DNA of 64,000 nucleotides from Alphaproteobacteria bacterium (GCA_011087645.1 JAALLF010000001.1:79687-143686), one strand, 5' to 3'; shown: positions 28,677 to 41,320, numbered from the stretch's first letter. A program made the numbers and translations. The notes: generated by a model not told the origin, from the letters alone.

Positions 28677-31600
28677 CTATTCGGCAGCTTTTTTGGTCGC
28701 TGCGACACCAAAAGCACCGCCGCCCGGAGTCTCGATAACGAAGACATCGCCGGCGGCGATATCGGCCTTGTCAGTGCCGGTCATCTCGTGGCGGTCGCCG
28801 TCGGCGCGTTCGATCCAGTTGCGGCCCAGGGCACCCGGCGCACCACCCGCCAATCCGTATGGCGCGACGACACGGCGGTTCGACAGCATCATCACTTCCA
28901 TCGCCTCTTCGAACCGCAGGCGGCGGACGGTGCCGTCGCCGCCATGGTGAGCGCCTTCGCCGCCGGAATCAGGGCGAATCTCAAAACTTTCCAGCACCAC
29001 CGGGAAGCGCCATTCGAGCACCTCCGGATCGGTCAGGCGCGAATTGGTCATATGAGTGTGCACCGCCGAGGTGCCGTCGAAATCGGGACCGGCGCCGGAG
29101 CCGCCGCAGATGGTTTCGTAATATTGGTAGCGCGCATTGCCGAAAGTCAGATTATTCATGGTGCCTTGCGCCGCCGCCATCACCCCGAGCGCGCCATAGA
29201 GCGCGTCGGTGATCGCTTGGCTGGTCTCCACATTGCCAGCCACCACAGCGGCGGGATATTCCGGCGCCAGCATCGAATGCGGCGGAATGATCAGGTCGAT
29301 GGGCTTGAGGCAGCCCTCGTTCATGGGAATATCGTCATCGACCAAGGTGCGGAACACATATAGCACAGCCGCCCGGCACACCGCGCTGGGCGCGTTGAAA
29401 TTATTATCCCGTTGGGCGCTGGTGCCCGTGAAATCAACACTCGCCTGGCGGCGCGCGGCGTCGATGGTCACGCGGACCTTGATCTCGCTGCCATCGTCCA
29501 TCGGGTAAATGAAGTCGCCGTCTTGGAGAACATCGATGACTCGGCGCACCGATTCCTCGGCATTGTCCTGCACATGGTCCATATAGGCATGCACGGTCGC
29601 CAGGCCGAAATGGGCGACCATCTTGTGCAGCTCGCTGACACCCTTCTCGTTGGCGGCAATTTGGGCGCGGATATCGGCGATATTTTGGTCAGCGTTGCGC
29701 ACCGGATAGCGCCCACTACCCAGCAACGCGCGGAATTCGTCTTCGCGAAAGTGCCCGCCGTCGAGCAGTTTAAAATTATCGATCAATACGCCTTCTTCTT
29801 CGGCGACCCGGCTATGAGGCGGCATCGACCCCGGGGTCAATCCGCCGATATCGGCATGGTGGCCACGGCTACCGACATAAAACAAAATGTCCTTTTCGTT
29901 CTCGCTTCCCGCTTCGCCGAAGACCGGCGTCACCACGGTCACGTCTGGCAGGTGGGTGCCGCCGTTATAGGGCGCGTTCAACACATAGACGTCGCCGGCG
30001 GCCATCGCGCCTTCGTTTTCGCGGATCACCACGCGCACGCTCTCGCTCATGGAGCCTAGATGGACCGGCATATGGGGCGCGTTGGCGACCAGATTGCCCT
30101 CCGGGTCGAATACCGCGCAGGAGAAATCGAGGCGCTCTTTTATGTTCACCGAATAGGCGGTGTTTTGCAGGGTGAAGCCCATCTGCTCGGCGATCGACAT
30201 ATAGAGATTGTTGAAAACTTCGAGCATCACTGGGTCGACACTGGTGCCGATCGCCGCGGTGCGCGCTAGGGGCACGACACGCTCAAGCACCAGATCACCA
30301 AGTTCAGTAAAGTTCGCACGCCAGCCAGGCTCGACGATGGTCGTCGCCACGGCTTCGCGGATGATCGCCGGACCGTCGATGGCGGCGCCCGGCGTCAGAG
30401 TGTCACGGTCATATACCGGCGTCGCGTGTGAGGCGTCCGCCATATGGACCTCAACCGAGGCCAATGCTTTAGGCTCACCGAGCTCGGTGGCGCCGCCCGC
30501 TATGCTGGCGATGATGTCCTCGCTGGCGCCCACCGCCTCGACCGCCGCGGTATCGACGATCAGCGCTTTTTCCGACATGACAAACCCGTAGCGCTGACGG
30601 TGCAAGGTCTCGAACTGCGCGGTCATTTCCTCGACCGAGGCGAAATCGACGATCAGCGGCGTGTCGGTGCCGTCATATTTCAGGTGCAGACGGCGCAAAA
30701 TTTCCAGGCGCGGGTCGGCAATCCCCTGCGCTTTCACCTCCGCGCCGGCGTCCGCCGCAAGACGATCCAACAGCCCGCCCGTCTCGCTAATCGTCTGGTC
30801 GGAGAGCGGCGCCTCGACGGATTGCTCGCGCAGGGCGCGCACATCGGCCAGGCCCATGCCATAAGCAGACAAAACGCCCGCCAATGGGTGAGCGAGAACC
30901 CGGGTCATGCCCAGCGCGTCGGCGACCAGGCAAGCGTGCTGGCCGGCCGCCCCGCCGAAGCAGCACAAAGTATATTCGGTTACATCGTAGCCGCGCTGCA
31001 CCGATATCTTCTTGATCGCGTTGGCCATGTTTTCCACGGCGATCCTCAAGAAGCCATCGGCGACTTCGACCGGCGTTCTCGTATCGCCGGTCGCGGTGTG
31101 AATATCGGCGGTTAGTGCGGCAAATTTCTCGGCCACCACGGCGGCATCAAGCGGTTGGTCCTGGTTCGGCCCGAACATGGGCGGGAAATAATCGGGCTGC
31201 AGCTTGCCCAACATGACGTTGCAGTCGGTGACCGTGAGCGGCCCGCCCTTGCCGTAACTCGCCGGGCCGGGATCGGCGCCGGCGCTCTCCGGCCCCACCC
31301 GGTAGCGCGCGCCATCGAACTGGCAGATCGAACCGCCGCCCGCCGCCACCGTATGGATTTGCATCATCGGCGCGCGCATGCGTACGCCAGCGACCAATGT
31401 CTCGAAAGCGCGCTCATATTCGCCGTCATAATGGGTGACGTCGGTCGACGTGCCGCCCATATCGAAGCCGATAATTTCGCTGAACCCGGCCGCGGCGCTG
31501 ACTTCGACCGCGCCGACCACGCCGCCCGCCGGTCCCGACAAAATGGCGTCTTTACCCTGGAACATATGGGCGTCGGTGAGGCCGCCATTCGACTGCATGA

Positions 31601-32321
31601 ACATTAGCTTCACATCGCCCAATTCGTCGGCGACCTGGTCCACATAGCGGCGCAGGATCGGCGATAGATAGGCGTCCACAATGGTGGTGTCGCCGCGCCC
31701 GACCAGTTTGATCAGGGGGCTCACTTGATGGCTCACAGAGACCTGGGTAAAGCCGATCGCGCGCGCCAGGTCCGCGCACGCCTTTTCGTGTTCGGGAAAG
31801 CGATAGGCGTGCATGAAGGCGATAGCGACGGCGCGAATGCCGGCATCATAGGCGGCCTGCAACCCGGTACGCGCCGTCACCGGATCGAATTCGGCGAGCA
31901 CATCGCCATGCGCGCCGCTCCGCTCGTCGATTTCGACGACGCTTTCGTAGAGCAGTTCGGGCAGCACGATATGGCGGTCGAACAGGCGCGGGCGCGCCTG
32001 ATAGCCGATGCGCAAGGCATCGCGGAACCCGCGCGTGATCGCCAGCACCGTGCGATCGCCCTTGCGCTCGAGCAGGGCGTTGGTTGCCACCGTGGTGCCC
32101 ATTTTTACGACGTCGATTTGATCAGCGGGGATCGGTGCCCCAGCGGCCACGCCAAGCACGTCGCGAATACCCTGGACCGCGGCGTCGCGGTAATGCTCCG
32201 GGTTCTCCGAGAGCAACTTGTGGGTCGCCAGCGAACCGTCGGGCCGCCGCGCGACAATATCGGTGAACGTGCCGCCTCGGTCGATCCAAAATTGCCAAAG
32301 CTGGTTTTGCTGCTCATTCAA
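28677..32321 (-). CDS. 5-oxoprolinase (fused hydantoinase A/B type)
   Basis: ATP-dependent opening of 5-oxoproline to glutamate is the best-known activity of this architecture; related enzymes act on hydantoins. The 1,214-residue chain joins a HyuA half (about 1-680: [53 protein letters not shown]) to a HyuB half (about 690-1210: [36 protein letters not shown]). The single-chain form and length match the eukaryotic OPLAH/OXP1 type. It lies 51 bp after the sulfotransferase-methyltransferase gene. With ggt nearby, a gamma-glutamyl salvage role is plausible but inferred. Confidence 0.9.
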   Translation of the reverse strand: MNEQQNQLWQFWIDRGGTFTDIVARRPDGSLATHKLLSENPEHYRDAAVQGIRDVLGVAAGAPIPADQIDVVKMGTTVATNALLERKGDRTVLAITRGFRDALRIGYQARPRLFDRHIVLPELLYESVVEIDERSGAHGDVLAEFDPVTARTGLQAAYDAGIRAVAIAFMHAYRFPEHEKACADLARAIGFTQVSVSHQVSPLIKLVGRGDTTIVDAYLSPILRRYVDQVADELGDVKLMFMQSNGGLTDAHMFQGKDAILSGPAGGVVGAVEVSAAAGFSEIIGFDMGGTSTDVTHYDGEYERAFETLVAGVRMRAPMMQIHTVAAGGGSICQFDGARYRVGPESAGADPGPASYGKGGPLTVTDCNVMLGKLQPDYFPPMFGPNQDQPLDAAVVAEKFAALTADIHTATGDTRTPVEVADGFLRIAVENMANAIKKISVQRGYDVTEYTLCCFGGAAGQHACLVADALGMTRVLAHPLAGVLSAYGMGLADVRALREQSVEAPLSDQTISETGGLLDRLAADAGAEVKAQGIADPRLEILRRLHLKYDGTDTPLIVDFASVEEMTAQFETLHRQRYGFVMSEKALIVDTAAVEAVGASEDIIASIAGGATELGEPKALASVEVHMADASHATPVYDRDTLTPGAAIDGPAIIREAVATTIVEPGWRANFTELGDLVLERVVPLARTAAIGTSVDPVMLEVFNNLYMSIAEQMGFTLQNTAYSVNIKERLDFSCAVFDPEGNLVANAPHMPVHLGSMSESVRVVIRENEGAMAAGDVYVLNAPYNGGTHLPDVTVVTPVFGEAGSENEKDILFYVGSRGHHADIGGLTPGSMPPHSRVAEEEGVLIDNFKLLDGGHFREDEFRALLGSGRYPVRNADQNIADIRAQIAANEKGVSELHKMVAHFGLATVHAYMDHVQDNAEESVRRVIDVLQDGDFIYPMDDGSEIKVRVTIDAARRQASVDFTGTSAQRDNNFNAPSAVCRAAVLYVFRTLVDDDIPMNEGCLKPIDLIIPPHSMLAPEYPAAVVAGNVETSQAITDALYGALGVMAAAQGTMNNLTFGNARYQYYETICGGSGAGPDFDGTSAVHTHMTNSRLTDPEVLEWRFPVVLESFEIRPDSGGEGAHHGGDGTVRRLRFEEAMEVMMLSNRRVVAPYGLAGGAPGALGRNWIERADGDRHEMTGTDKADIAAGDVFVIETPGGGAFGVAATKKAAE

Positions 32322-32372
32322 GTGACGAATACTCGCTTATCGCATTTACGTTGTTCGGGGACCGGCATAAAC

Positions 32373-33707
32373 CTATGGCCTTAGCCGGAACAGGCTTTGA
32401 TGTCCGTCGAAGGCCCACAGGCTGTTGACCTGGAATCCCACCTCTGAGAATAACCCTTCCAAATCGTCACGGCTAAAGTGATTCTGCCAGCCAAAGCGCA
32501 TCCGATCCAGACCTTGCGTATCGTTGCTCGCATGATAGGTCAGCAACATCGGTGTGTTTCGATCCTTAACGGCGTTCAAGAAACGCGGCACATCGGCGAC
32601 GTGTTCGAGGCTCCCCAAAACCGTTATCAAGTCCGCATCAGGCGCGTCGGGTAAATCGCCCACCATCCAGATTGCCGCCGCGACCATCGGCGGCCGCGCA
32701 ACCGTATCAACCCCAAGATAAGAACAACCCGGCGGCAACATGAACTTCAAGACCGGCAGGGTGCAGCCGACACCCAGAACGAAAGTGCCTTCGCCGATAT
32801 TTCGCGCGGCGACCGACCTGGCGCGCCGGCGGGCAAACGCCGGATCAAACCCGTCAGGTCCCGGCCAACGCCAATCCTGCACCGCCTGCCAGGGAATTGG
32901 CGTCTCGTCGCTCATCTCCTGTTTACTGGCCTCGGGAATTGGATAACCAAAAGCCTGAGAATATTCGGGCAATGCCTGCCATATGTAATTGGCGAGCGCC
33001 AGCGCCGGGCCGGCGTCTTCGGTTCCGTGCCGACCGACCGAACGGCTGGAAATGGCCGCCCCGTGTTTGTCCAATTCCCGCTGCCGCGACGCGCCGGCGG
33101 CGGTTTTACGGTTGACCGTTCCGCTGCCCAACGCTGTTAAGCCGACATAGGCGGCCAAATCGTCCTGGGTCTCTAGCCGCTGGGTTAGATCCTCGTAACT
33201 AGCGAGAAAGTGCGGGCGTTGGCGCAACGCTAATATTTCGCGCACATCGTGGCGAAGACGGGCGACCAGCCAGGCCTCGTCGCGCAACCGCTGGCCACCG
33301 GGAAACGCCAACAGCGAGCCGCGCACCAAGTCCAGCGCCGACAGCGCGATGTCGCGCAAATCGCGGACGCATATTACCAGCCGGTCGGGCTGGTACTGGT
33401 CCAACAGCGCGCGCCAGTAGTTAAAGTGAACTTCCTTGACACCCCAATTATCGAGCGCCGCCAGTTCCGCCCCCATCGCTTGCTCGAAATAGCCGGCAAA
33501 GCTGCCATAGGTTTCTCGGGTCGGCGGCTGGTCTTCCACGCCCAAACCAAAGGCCTTGGCGACGGCGTGCATCTCCTTGACTTTAGCGTCTGGCCAGCCT
33601 TCCAAGATCATCGGCTCATTGAAGATCAATGACCGCTCGGGCACTGTCAGCAGATCGCAGACCAGCGTCGTGCCGCTGCGCATCACGCCGTAGACGACAG
33701 TATCCAT
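32373..33707 (-). CDS. Sulfotransferase-like / methyltransferase-like fusion protein
   Basis: A 444-residue protein with two unrelated parts. Residues 1-230 look like a PAPS-dependent sulfotransferase: the 5'-phosphosulfate loop GVMRSGTTLVCDLL (7-20), the 3'-phosphate motif VRDLRDIALSALD, and a basic region near 190-215. Residues 305-444 look like a class I SAM methyltransferase: FVLGVGCTLPVLKFML (motif I), GVDTVARPP, and GSLEHVADVPRFLNAV (motif IV region). Each half is recognisable; the combination is unusual in my experience. The substrate is unknown. It is first in a minus-strand run with 5-oxoprolinase and divergent from the TerB-DnaJ gene. Confidence 0.82.
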   Translation of the reverse strand: MDTVVYGVMRSGTTLVCDLLTVPERSLIFNEPMILEGWPDAKVKEMHAVAKAFGLGVEDQPPTRETYGSFAGYFEQAMGAELAALDNWGVKEVHFNYWRALLDQYQPDRLVICVRDLRDIALSALDLVRGSLLAFPGGQRLRDEAWLVARLRHDVREILALRQRPHFLASYEDLTQRLETQDDLAAYVGLTALGSGTVNRKTAAGASRQRELDKHGAAISSRSVGRHGTEDAGPALALANYIWQALPEYSQAFGYPIPEASKQEMSDETPIPWQAVQDWRWPGPDGFDPAFARRRARSVAARNIGEGTFVLGVGCTLPVLKFMLPPGCSYLGVDTVARPPMVAAAIWMVGDLPDAPDADLITVLGSLEHVADVPRFLNAVKDRNTPMLLTYHASNDTQGLDRMRFGWQNHFSRDDLEGLFSEVGFQVNSLWAFDGHQSLFRLRP

Positions 33708-33811
33708 CTTGAGGGCGTTGGGAGCGTTAATCGCTATTCTCTCGAGCCATTGCCAGCGAACTCATTTCGACATCTGTTTCTTATCCTACGCGATTCCGCT
33801 AAACCATCCCC

Positions 33812-34543
33812 ATGAGCATTTGGGGAAAGGTGGTTGGCGGCGCGGCTGGCTTCGCGCTGGGCGGACCTTTGGGGGCGCTGCTCGGTGCTGTCGCCGGGCA
33901 TGTCTATGACAGCAACAAACGCGCCCCAGCCGAAACCAGCGCCGACCCCACCAAGCAGATCGGTTTCACTATCGCCGTCATCGCCCTGGGGGCCAAGCTG
34001 GCCAAGGCCGATGGGGTGGTCACGGAAGATGAAATCCGCGCTTTCCGGCGGGTCTTCAAGGTGGCGCCGGAGGAAATGAAGAATGTCGCACGGATATTCA
34101 ATCTGGCGCGCAAGAGCGTCGACGGCTATGAGCCCTATGCGCGCCAGGTCGCCGGCATGTTCGCCGACAATCCGGTGGTTCTGGAGGAATTACTCGGGTG
34201 TCTGTTCTATATCGCCCAGGCTGACGGCACCGTCGCCGATGCGGAACTCGACTATTTGCAGAACGTCGCGCGCATCTTCGGCTTCAGCGACGCCGATTTC
34301 GCCCGCCAGCGCGCCGAACATATCGGCCCCGATTCCGCCGACCCCTATACGGTTCTCGGCATCCCCCATGACACCGCCGACGATGAGGTGAAATCGGCCT
34401 ACCGCAAGCTGGTGCGCGAACACCACCCCGATACGCTGATCGCCCAGGGCATGCCGGAGGAGTTTATCGAAGTCGCCAACGACAAGCTGGCCGCGATCAA
34501 CGCCGCCTACGATAAGGTCGCCGCGCAACGAGGCCTCAAGTAA
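33812..34543 (+). CDS. TerB-DnaJ domain co-chaperone (DjlA-like)
   Basis: A 243-residue protein with a Gly-rich N-terminal hydrophobic segment (about 5-30), a TerB-type helical domain (about 50-165, with AKADGVVTEDEIRAF and AQADGTVADAELDYL as its paired acidic repeats), and a C-terminal J domain (about 178-243) that keeps the HPD tripeptide in REHHPDTLI. It probably stimulates DnaK ATPase at or near the inner membrane, as DjlA does. It is 12 bp upstream of the ABC-F gene on the same strand. Confidence 0.92.
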   Translation: MSIWGKVVGGAAGFALGGPLGALLGAVAGHVYDSNKRAPAETSADPTKQIGFTIAVIALGAKLAKADGVVTEDEIRAFRRVFKVAPEEMKNVARIFNLARKSVDGYEPYARQVAGMFADNPVVLEELLGCLFYIAQADGTVADAELDYLQNVARIFGFSDADFARQRAEHIGPDSADPYTVLGIPHDTADDEVKSAYRKLVREHHPDTLIAQGMPEEFIEVANDKLAAINAAYDKVAAQRGLK

Positions 34544-34555
34544 CCGGTTGCGACG

Positions 34556-36375
<1,820 letters not shown>

Positions 36376-36379
<4 letters not shown>

Positions 36380-37083
36380 AAATCATCGACCGCCGTTCCC
36401 CGAATCACGGCGAACGTCTGGCCGAGGGCGTTGGCGATGTGGTGATCGATATGCTGGTGATTCATTACACCGGCATGGTGCCCGACGCGCGCGCCCTCGA
36501 TTGGATGTGCGACCCGGCGTCGAGTGTGAGCGCTCACTATTTCATCGATGAGGCCGGCGCGGTCTGCCGCCTGGTGCCGGAAGACCGCCGCGCCTGGCAC
36601 GCCGGGGTCAGCGCCTGGCGGGGCGCGACCGACATCAATTCCCGCTCGATCGGCATCGAGCTGTCGAACCCCGGTCACGAGTTCGGCTACCGCGATTTTC
36701 CGCAAGCCCAGATCGACGCGCTCGTTACGCTGGCCAGCGGCATCGTGAGCCGCCATCCGATCTCGCCGCGCAACGTGGTCGGCCATTCCGACATCGCTCT
36801 TGTACGCAAGATCGATCCGGGCGAGCGCTTACCCTGGCACCATCTGGCTGCGGCCGGTATCGGCCTTTGGCCCGGGGAAAGCGTCCCAAACGGCGACGGT
36901 GATATTTCAACGATGCTGGCCAGCTACGGTTACGATGTGACGCACAACGCCCTCACGGACGTGATAACCGCCTTCCAGCGCCACTTTCGCCCCGAGCGCT
37001 TCGATGGCGTCGCCGACGACGAGACCCAAGCCCGACTGGCAAACTTGCTCACCTTGGTTGCGGGCGACACCGCGATTTCCTAA
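36376..37083 (+). CDS. N-acetylmuramoyl-L-alanine amidase (AmpD/AmiD type)
   Basis: Zinc amidase that cuts between MurNAc and the peptide stem. The 235-residue protein has an Amidase_2 domain (about 1-165): MLVIHYTGM with the first Zn ligand, SAHYFIDEAG, WRGATDINSRSIGIEL, and GHSDIALVRKIDPG with further ligands. A C-terminal helical part (about 180-230, TDVITAFQRHFRPERFDGVAD) resembles a peptidoglycan-binding domain. There is no signal peptide, so it may act on cytoplasmic recycled muropeptides like AmpD, although the C-terminal part is more like AmiD. Start ATG overlaps the ABC-F stop. Confidence 0.9.
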
Positions 37084-37090
37084 ATATAAC

Positions 37091-37486
<396 letters not shown>

Positions 37487-37552
37487 TTTTCTTTATGGCG
37501 ACAGCGCCGCATCGCTTGTCGCGATCACGGGCGCTCGGGCAAAATTCAATCT

Positions 37553-38437
37553 ATGAGCGACAATCTCGTAAGCCAGACCGTGCGGGTGATCTCCTACCCG
37601 GGTATCATAGCGGGGAGCTTTGTTTTGTTCGCGGTCTTCGAGCGGGCCGGCCTGTCGTTGACCATGAGTTCCTATCTGCCGGTCGTCGTCGCTGCCGGGC
37701 TGATTACCTTGCACGAAATCATGCTGCCCCATCGCGCCGATTGGAAACCGGACCGCACCGAAGTCGCCAATGACACGACCTTCCTGATCGCTGTCCAGAT
37801 TCTGGTGCCCTATCTGCTGTCCCTGGCCGCCGCCCTGTGGCTCGCGGGCACCGCGCCGACCGACGGCTGGGCGATTACCCGAATCTGGCCGAGCGAATTA
37901 CCGGTCCCAATCCAGGCTCTGTTGATGCTGCTCGGCGCCGACTTCTTACGCTATTGGATGCACCGGGCCTTCCATCGATTTCTCCCGCTTTGGCAGCTCC
38001 ATGCGGTCCACCATTCGCCCCATCGCCTGTACTGGCTGAACGTCGGGCGTTTCCACCCGTTGGAAAAGACGATCCAATTCCTGGCCGACGCCCTGCCGTT
38101 TATTCTGCTCGGCGTTACGGAGCCTGTGTTGGCGGTCTATTTTGTGTTTTTCGCCATCAACGGTTTCTTCCAGCACTCCAACTGCTCGGTTCGGCTCGGC
38201 CCCCTAAACTATGTGGTCAGCGGCCCCGAACTGCATCGCTGGCACCACTCACAATCGACGCAGGAGTCCGACACCAATTTCGGCAATAACCTGATCATCT
38301 GGGATCTAATTTTTGGCACCCGCTTTCTGCCAGCCGGTCGCGAGGTTGGAGATCTAGGTCTGCAAAACAGAGGCTACCCGCTGGGCTTTCTGGCCCAATT
38401 AAAATCGCCTTTCATAATCTCGCCCGGCGCGGATTGA
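37553..38437 (+). CDS. Sterol desaturase / fatty acid hydroxylase family membrane protein
   Basis: A 294-residue integral membrane di-iron oxygenase-type protein. Four or so hydrophobic segments surround the histidine clusters HRAFH, HAVHH and HRWHH, the metal ligands of the fatty acid hydroxylase superfamily, with a further FQHSN. Such enzymes hydroxylate or desaturate lipid-like substrates; the substrate is unknown. ATG 37553 was chosen as the first Met of the conserved part; the frame is open upstream only through rnpB. The stop is 6 bp before the GH3-type gene, so it starts a three-gene operon. Confidence 0.92.
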   Translation: MSDNLVSQTVRVISYPGIIAGSFVLFAVFERAGLSLTMSSYLPVVVAAGLITLHEIMLPHRADWKPDRTEVANDTTFLIAVQILVPYLLSLAAALWLAGTAPTDGWAITRIWPSELPVPIQALLMLLGADFLRYWMHRAFHRFLPLWQLHAVHHSPHRLYWLNVGRFHPLEKTIQFLADALPFILLGVTEPVLAVYFVFFAINGFFQHSNCSVRLGPLNYVVSGPELHRWHHSQSTQESDTNFGNNLIIWDLIFGTRFLPAGREVGDLGLQNRGYPLGFLAQLKSPFIISPGAD

Positions 38438-38443
38438 GTCGCG

Positions 38444-40132
38444 ATGGCTACGCTCGCCGACACCGCGCCGAACTGGGTACTCAGCGCCGCCTTTACCCGC
38501 ACTCGATTGGGCGCGTGGCGAAGATTTCTCAAAGCCGCCGCGACCCCTCGACAGAGCCAGGAAACGGCCCTCCTGCGCATTCTCCGGGCCAATGCCAATT
38601 CCGAATTTGGCCGTGCCCACGGCTTCGCTGAAATCAAAGAGATAGACCAGTACCGGCGGGCGGTACCGGTGCAAACCTTTGAGACACTGCATTCTTATGC
38701 GATAGCGCAGGACACCACCGGCGCGCCCGCGCTCACGGCCGCCGCCCCGGTCTTTTATCAGCGCACCAGCGGCACCTTGGGCGCGCCGAAGGACGTGCCG
38801 ATTACTCAGGCCGGGATCGACCGTATTCGCGCCTATCAACGCCTTGCCGCCTACGCCCAACATGCCGGCGCGGACCTGTTCGCCGGCAAGATCATCGGCA
38901 TCGGCAGCCCGGCGATCGAAGGCCATACGGAAGGCGGCACACCCTATGGCTCGGCGACCGGGCTTATCTATCAGAGCCAGCCGACCTTCGTCCGCGCAAA
39001 ATTCGTGTTGCCGCCCGAGGTCTTTGAGATCGCCGATTACGACGCGCGCTATTACACCATCGCCGCGCTCGGCCTGGCCGAGGCGCGAGTGACCGGGCTC
39101 GCCACCGCCAATCCCTCGACTTTGGTCAAACTGCTCGAGGTTATCAACCAAAACGCCGACCCCCTATTGCGCGACGTTTCCCAGGGGCGCCTCGCGGTCA
39201 TTGATCATCTCACCACCCCGCAGCTCGAGGCGGTGACCGATATCCTCGAACCGGCCCCGCAACGCGCCCGCGATCTGGCTGCAGTTTTGGACGGTGACGG
39301 TCAGTTAACTTACGAAGATTTGTGGCCCGATCTGGCCGGCGTGGTCACTTGGATGGGCGGTAGTTGCGCTGTGCCCCTCGCCACCTTGCGCCCACAACTA
39401 CCGGCGGCCACGAAGATCATCGAGGCGGGTTATATGTCGAGCGAGTTTCGCGGCACCATCAATGTGGATGTGAACCACAATCTGTGCCTGCCCACCTTGA
39501 CCGATCATTATTTCGAGTTCGTCCAGCGCGACGCCTGGGAAGGCGGCGTGGATAATTTTCTCGCCTTGGACCAGCTCGAAATCGGCGAGTCTTATTATCC
39601 GATTGTCACCACGCCGGACGGGCTCTACCGCTACGATATCAACGACGTCGTGACCGTTACCGGCACCGTCGGCGCCACCCCGACTTTGGCGTTCGTGCAA
39701 AAAGGCAAGGGCGTCACCAGTATCACCGGTGAAAAACTTACCGAAGCGCAATTGTTGCAGGCGGTCCAACAAGCCGCCGGCGAGTTGGCATTACAGGCCG
39801 CGTTCTTCATCGCCGTGGCCGACGAGGCGCACGCCGGATACGTCCTTTATTTTGAGAAGAGAGGTGACGACCCGCCTCCCGCCGCGGCCATCGGCGACGC
39901 CATCGACACCAAGCTGCGCAGCCTCAACATCGAATACGCCGCTAAACTGGATAGCGGGCGGTTAAACCCGTTGCAGGTCCAGCGATTACGCCCGGGCAGC
40001 GGCGACGCCTATCGGCGTCATTGTGTCGCTGAAGGGCAGCGTGAAGCCCAGTTCAAAGTGCGCCACCTTCAATACGCCAGGGAAGTCACTTTCCCCTTCA
40101 CCGAATACATTATGGGAAGCGCACCAGCATGA
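38444..40132 (+). CDS. GH3 family acyl-acid amido synthetase
   Basis: Adenylate-forming enzyme family best known in plants, where GH3 proteins join jasmonate, auxin or benzoates to amino acids. The 562-residue protein shows the three ATP/AMP motifs: RTSGTLGAPKDVP (107-119), AGYMSSEFRGTI (328-339) and LYRYDINDVV (394-403). The acyl substrate and the amino acid cannot be told from sequence. The gene lies 6 bp after the membrane hydroxylase and overlaps the enolase-superfamily gene by 4 nt, so the three are co-expressed. Bacterial members of this family are largely uncharacterised. Confidence 0.9.
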   Translation: MATLADTAPNWVLSAAFTRTRLGAWRRFLKAAATPRQSQETALLRILRANANSEFGRAHGFAEIKEIDQYRRAVPVQTFETLHSYAIAQDTTGAPALTAAAPVFYQRTSGTLGAPKDVPITQAGIDRIRAYQRLAAYAQHAGADLFAGKIIGIGSPAIEGHTEGGTPYGSATGLIYQSQPTFVRAKFVLPPEVFEIADYDARYYTIAALGLAEARVTGLATANPSTLVKLLEVINQNADPLLRDVSQGRLAVIDHLTTPQLEAVTDILEPAPQRARDLAAVLDGDGQLTYEDLWPDLAGVVTWMGGSCAVPLATLRPQLPAATKIIEAGYMSSEFRGTINVDVNHNLCLPTLTDHYFEFVQRDAWEGGVDNFLALDQLEIGESYYPIVTTPDGLYRYDINDVVTVTGTVGATPTLAFVQKGKGVTSITGEKLTEAQLLQAVQQAAGELALQAAFFIAVADEAHAGYVLYFEKRGDDPPPAAAIGDAIDTKLRSLNIEYAAKLDSGRLNPLQVQRLRPGSGDAYRRHCVAEGQREAQFKVRHLQYAREVTFPFTEYIMGSAPA

Positions 40133-41253
40133 GGATCGAGAGGATCGACAGCTACCGCTTTCCGGTGCCTTTCAAGCAGGTCTTCCGGCACGCCTCGGCC
40201 AGCCGGGCCCAGGCGGAAAACGTGATCGCGGCGGTGCGCTCGATCGACGGCGTCATGGGTTATGGCGAGGGCTGTCCGCGTTCTTATGTCACCGGCGAAA
40301 GCGTCGCCTCGGCGATCACTTTCATCAAGCGTCACCGGAACTCGATCGTCCAACGGGTGCGATCGCTCGACGATCTGCGCCAATGGATTGACGACCACAC
40401 GCCGGAAATCGATGCCAACCCGGCGGCGTTCTGCGCTCTCGAATTGGCCGTGCTCGATCTGCTCGGCCAGGCGGAGAGACAATCACTCGAAGCGTTGCTC
40501 GGCCTGCCGCCGCTGCGCGGATCCTTCCAGTATTCCGCCATACTCGGCGACAGCGGTTGGCTGATCTACCGGCTACAATTGCGGCGATACCGGCAGGCTG
40601 GCTTTCGTGATTTCAAAATTAAAGTGTCGGGCGACGATATCCGCGACCGCCGGAAACTGAAAACCTTTCGTCGTCGCAACGACCCAAATGTCCGCGTGCG
40701 ACTGGACGCGAACAATTTTTGGCAGCAAACCGGCGATGCCATTGCCGCCTTGCAAGCCCTGGCGTTTCCCCTATTCGCGATCGAAGAACCCCTACAGGTC
40801 GGCGACTTGGCGGGATTTGCCGAAATCGCCCGCGCTTGCGAGACGCGGATTATTCTCGACGAAAGTCTGACCCGCATCGACCAGCTCGACACGCTGGGCG
40901 AGCCCAGCATGTGGATCGTCAATCTGCGGGTCTCGAAGATGGGCGGCCTCTTGCGCTCGCTTGCGCTCGCCAAGTTCCTAGCGCAGCGCGGCATCGGCAT
41001 TGTCGTCGGCGCGCAGGTCGGCGAGACCAGCCTGCTCACACGCGCCGGTCTGGCCGTTGCCCATGCGGAAAAAGACAACGTCCTCGTGATGGAAGGCGGA
41101 TTCGGCACCCATTTGCTGCGCCGAGACCTGACCGTGCCGTGTCTGATGTTCGGCGACGGCGGCGTCCTTGTACCTGAGAATTACTTGGACACTGCTAAAC
41201 CCGGGCTCGGGCTAACCGTGAACGCCGGCGACTTAAGTATGGAAACGCCATGA
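40129..41253 (+). CDS. Enolase-superfamily enzyme, dipeptide epimerase-like
   Basis: A 374-residue protein of the mandelate racemase/muconate lactonising branch. The N-terminal capping domain is followed by a barrel with catalytic KIK (163-165), metal ligands Asp193 (RLDANN), Glu219/220 (IEEPL) and Asp244 (ILDES), and Lys270 (VSKMGG). A lysine on each face of the site (K-x-K and Lys270) is the arrangement used for 1,1-proton transfer by dipeptide epimerases and also found in muconate cycloisomerases and OSB synthases. Fused downstream of the GH3-type gene by an ATGA overlap, it could epimerise an amide-linked amino acid made by that enzyme. This link is inferred. Confidence 0.87.
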   Translation: MRIERIDSYRFPVPFKQVFRHASASRAQAENVIAAVRSIDGVMGYGEGCPRSYVTGESVASAITFIKRHRNSIVQRVRSLDDLRQWIDDHTPEIDANPAAFCALELAVLDLLGQAERQSLEALLGLPPLRGSFQYSAILGDSGWLIYRLQLRRYRQAGFRDFKIKVSGDDIRDRRKLKTFRRRNDPNVRVRLDANNFWQQTGDAIAALQALAFPLFAIEEPLQVGDLAGFAEIARACETRIILDESLTRIDQLDTLGEPSMWIVNLRVSKMGGLLRSLALAKFLAQRGIGIVVGAQVGETSLLTRAGLAVAHAEKDNVLVMEGGFGTHLLRRDLTVPCLMFGDGGVLVPENYLDTAKPGLGLTVNAGDLSMETP

Positions 41254-41320
41254 AACAGCGATTTTTACGGCCCGCAAGAGAAATATCGACTCGCCGCCGA
41301 GAACATTCACGGCCAAGTAA

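Noticed and set aside
25038..33707. A biosynthetic gene cluster or genomic island
   Set aside because: Sulfotransferase-methyltransferase, exporter and methyltransferase are suggestive, but gaps of 51-146 bp, uniform composition and no integrase, tRNA or flanking repeats give no support for a transferred island.
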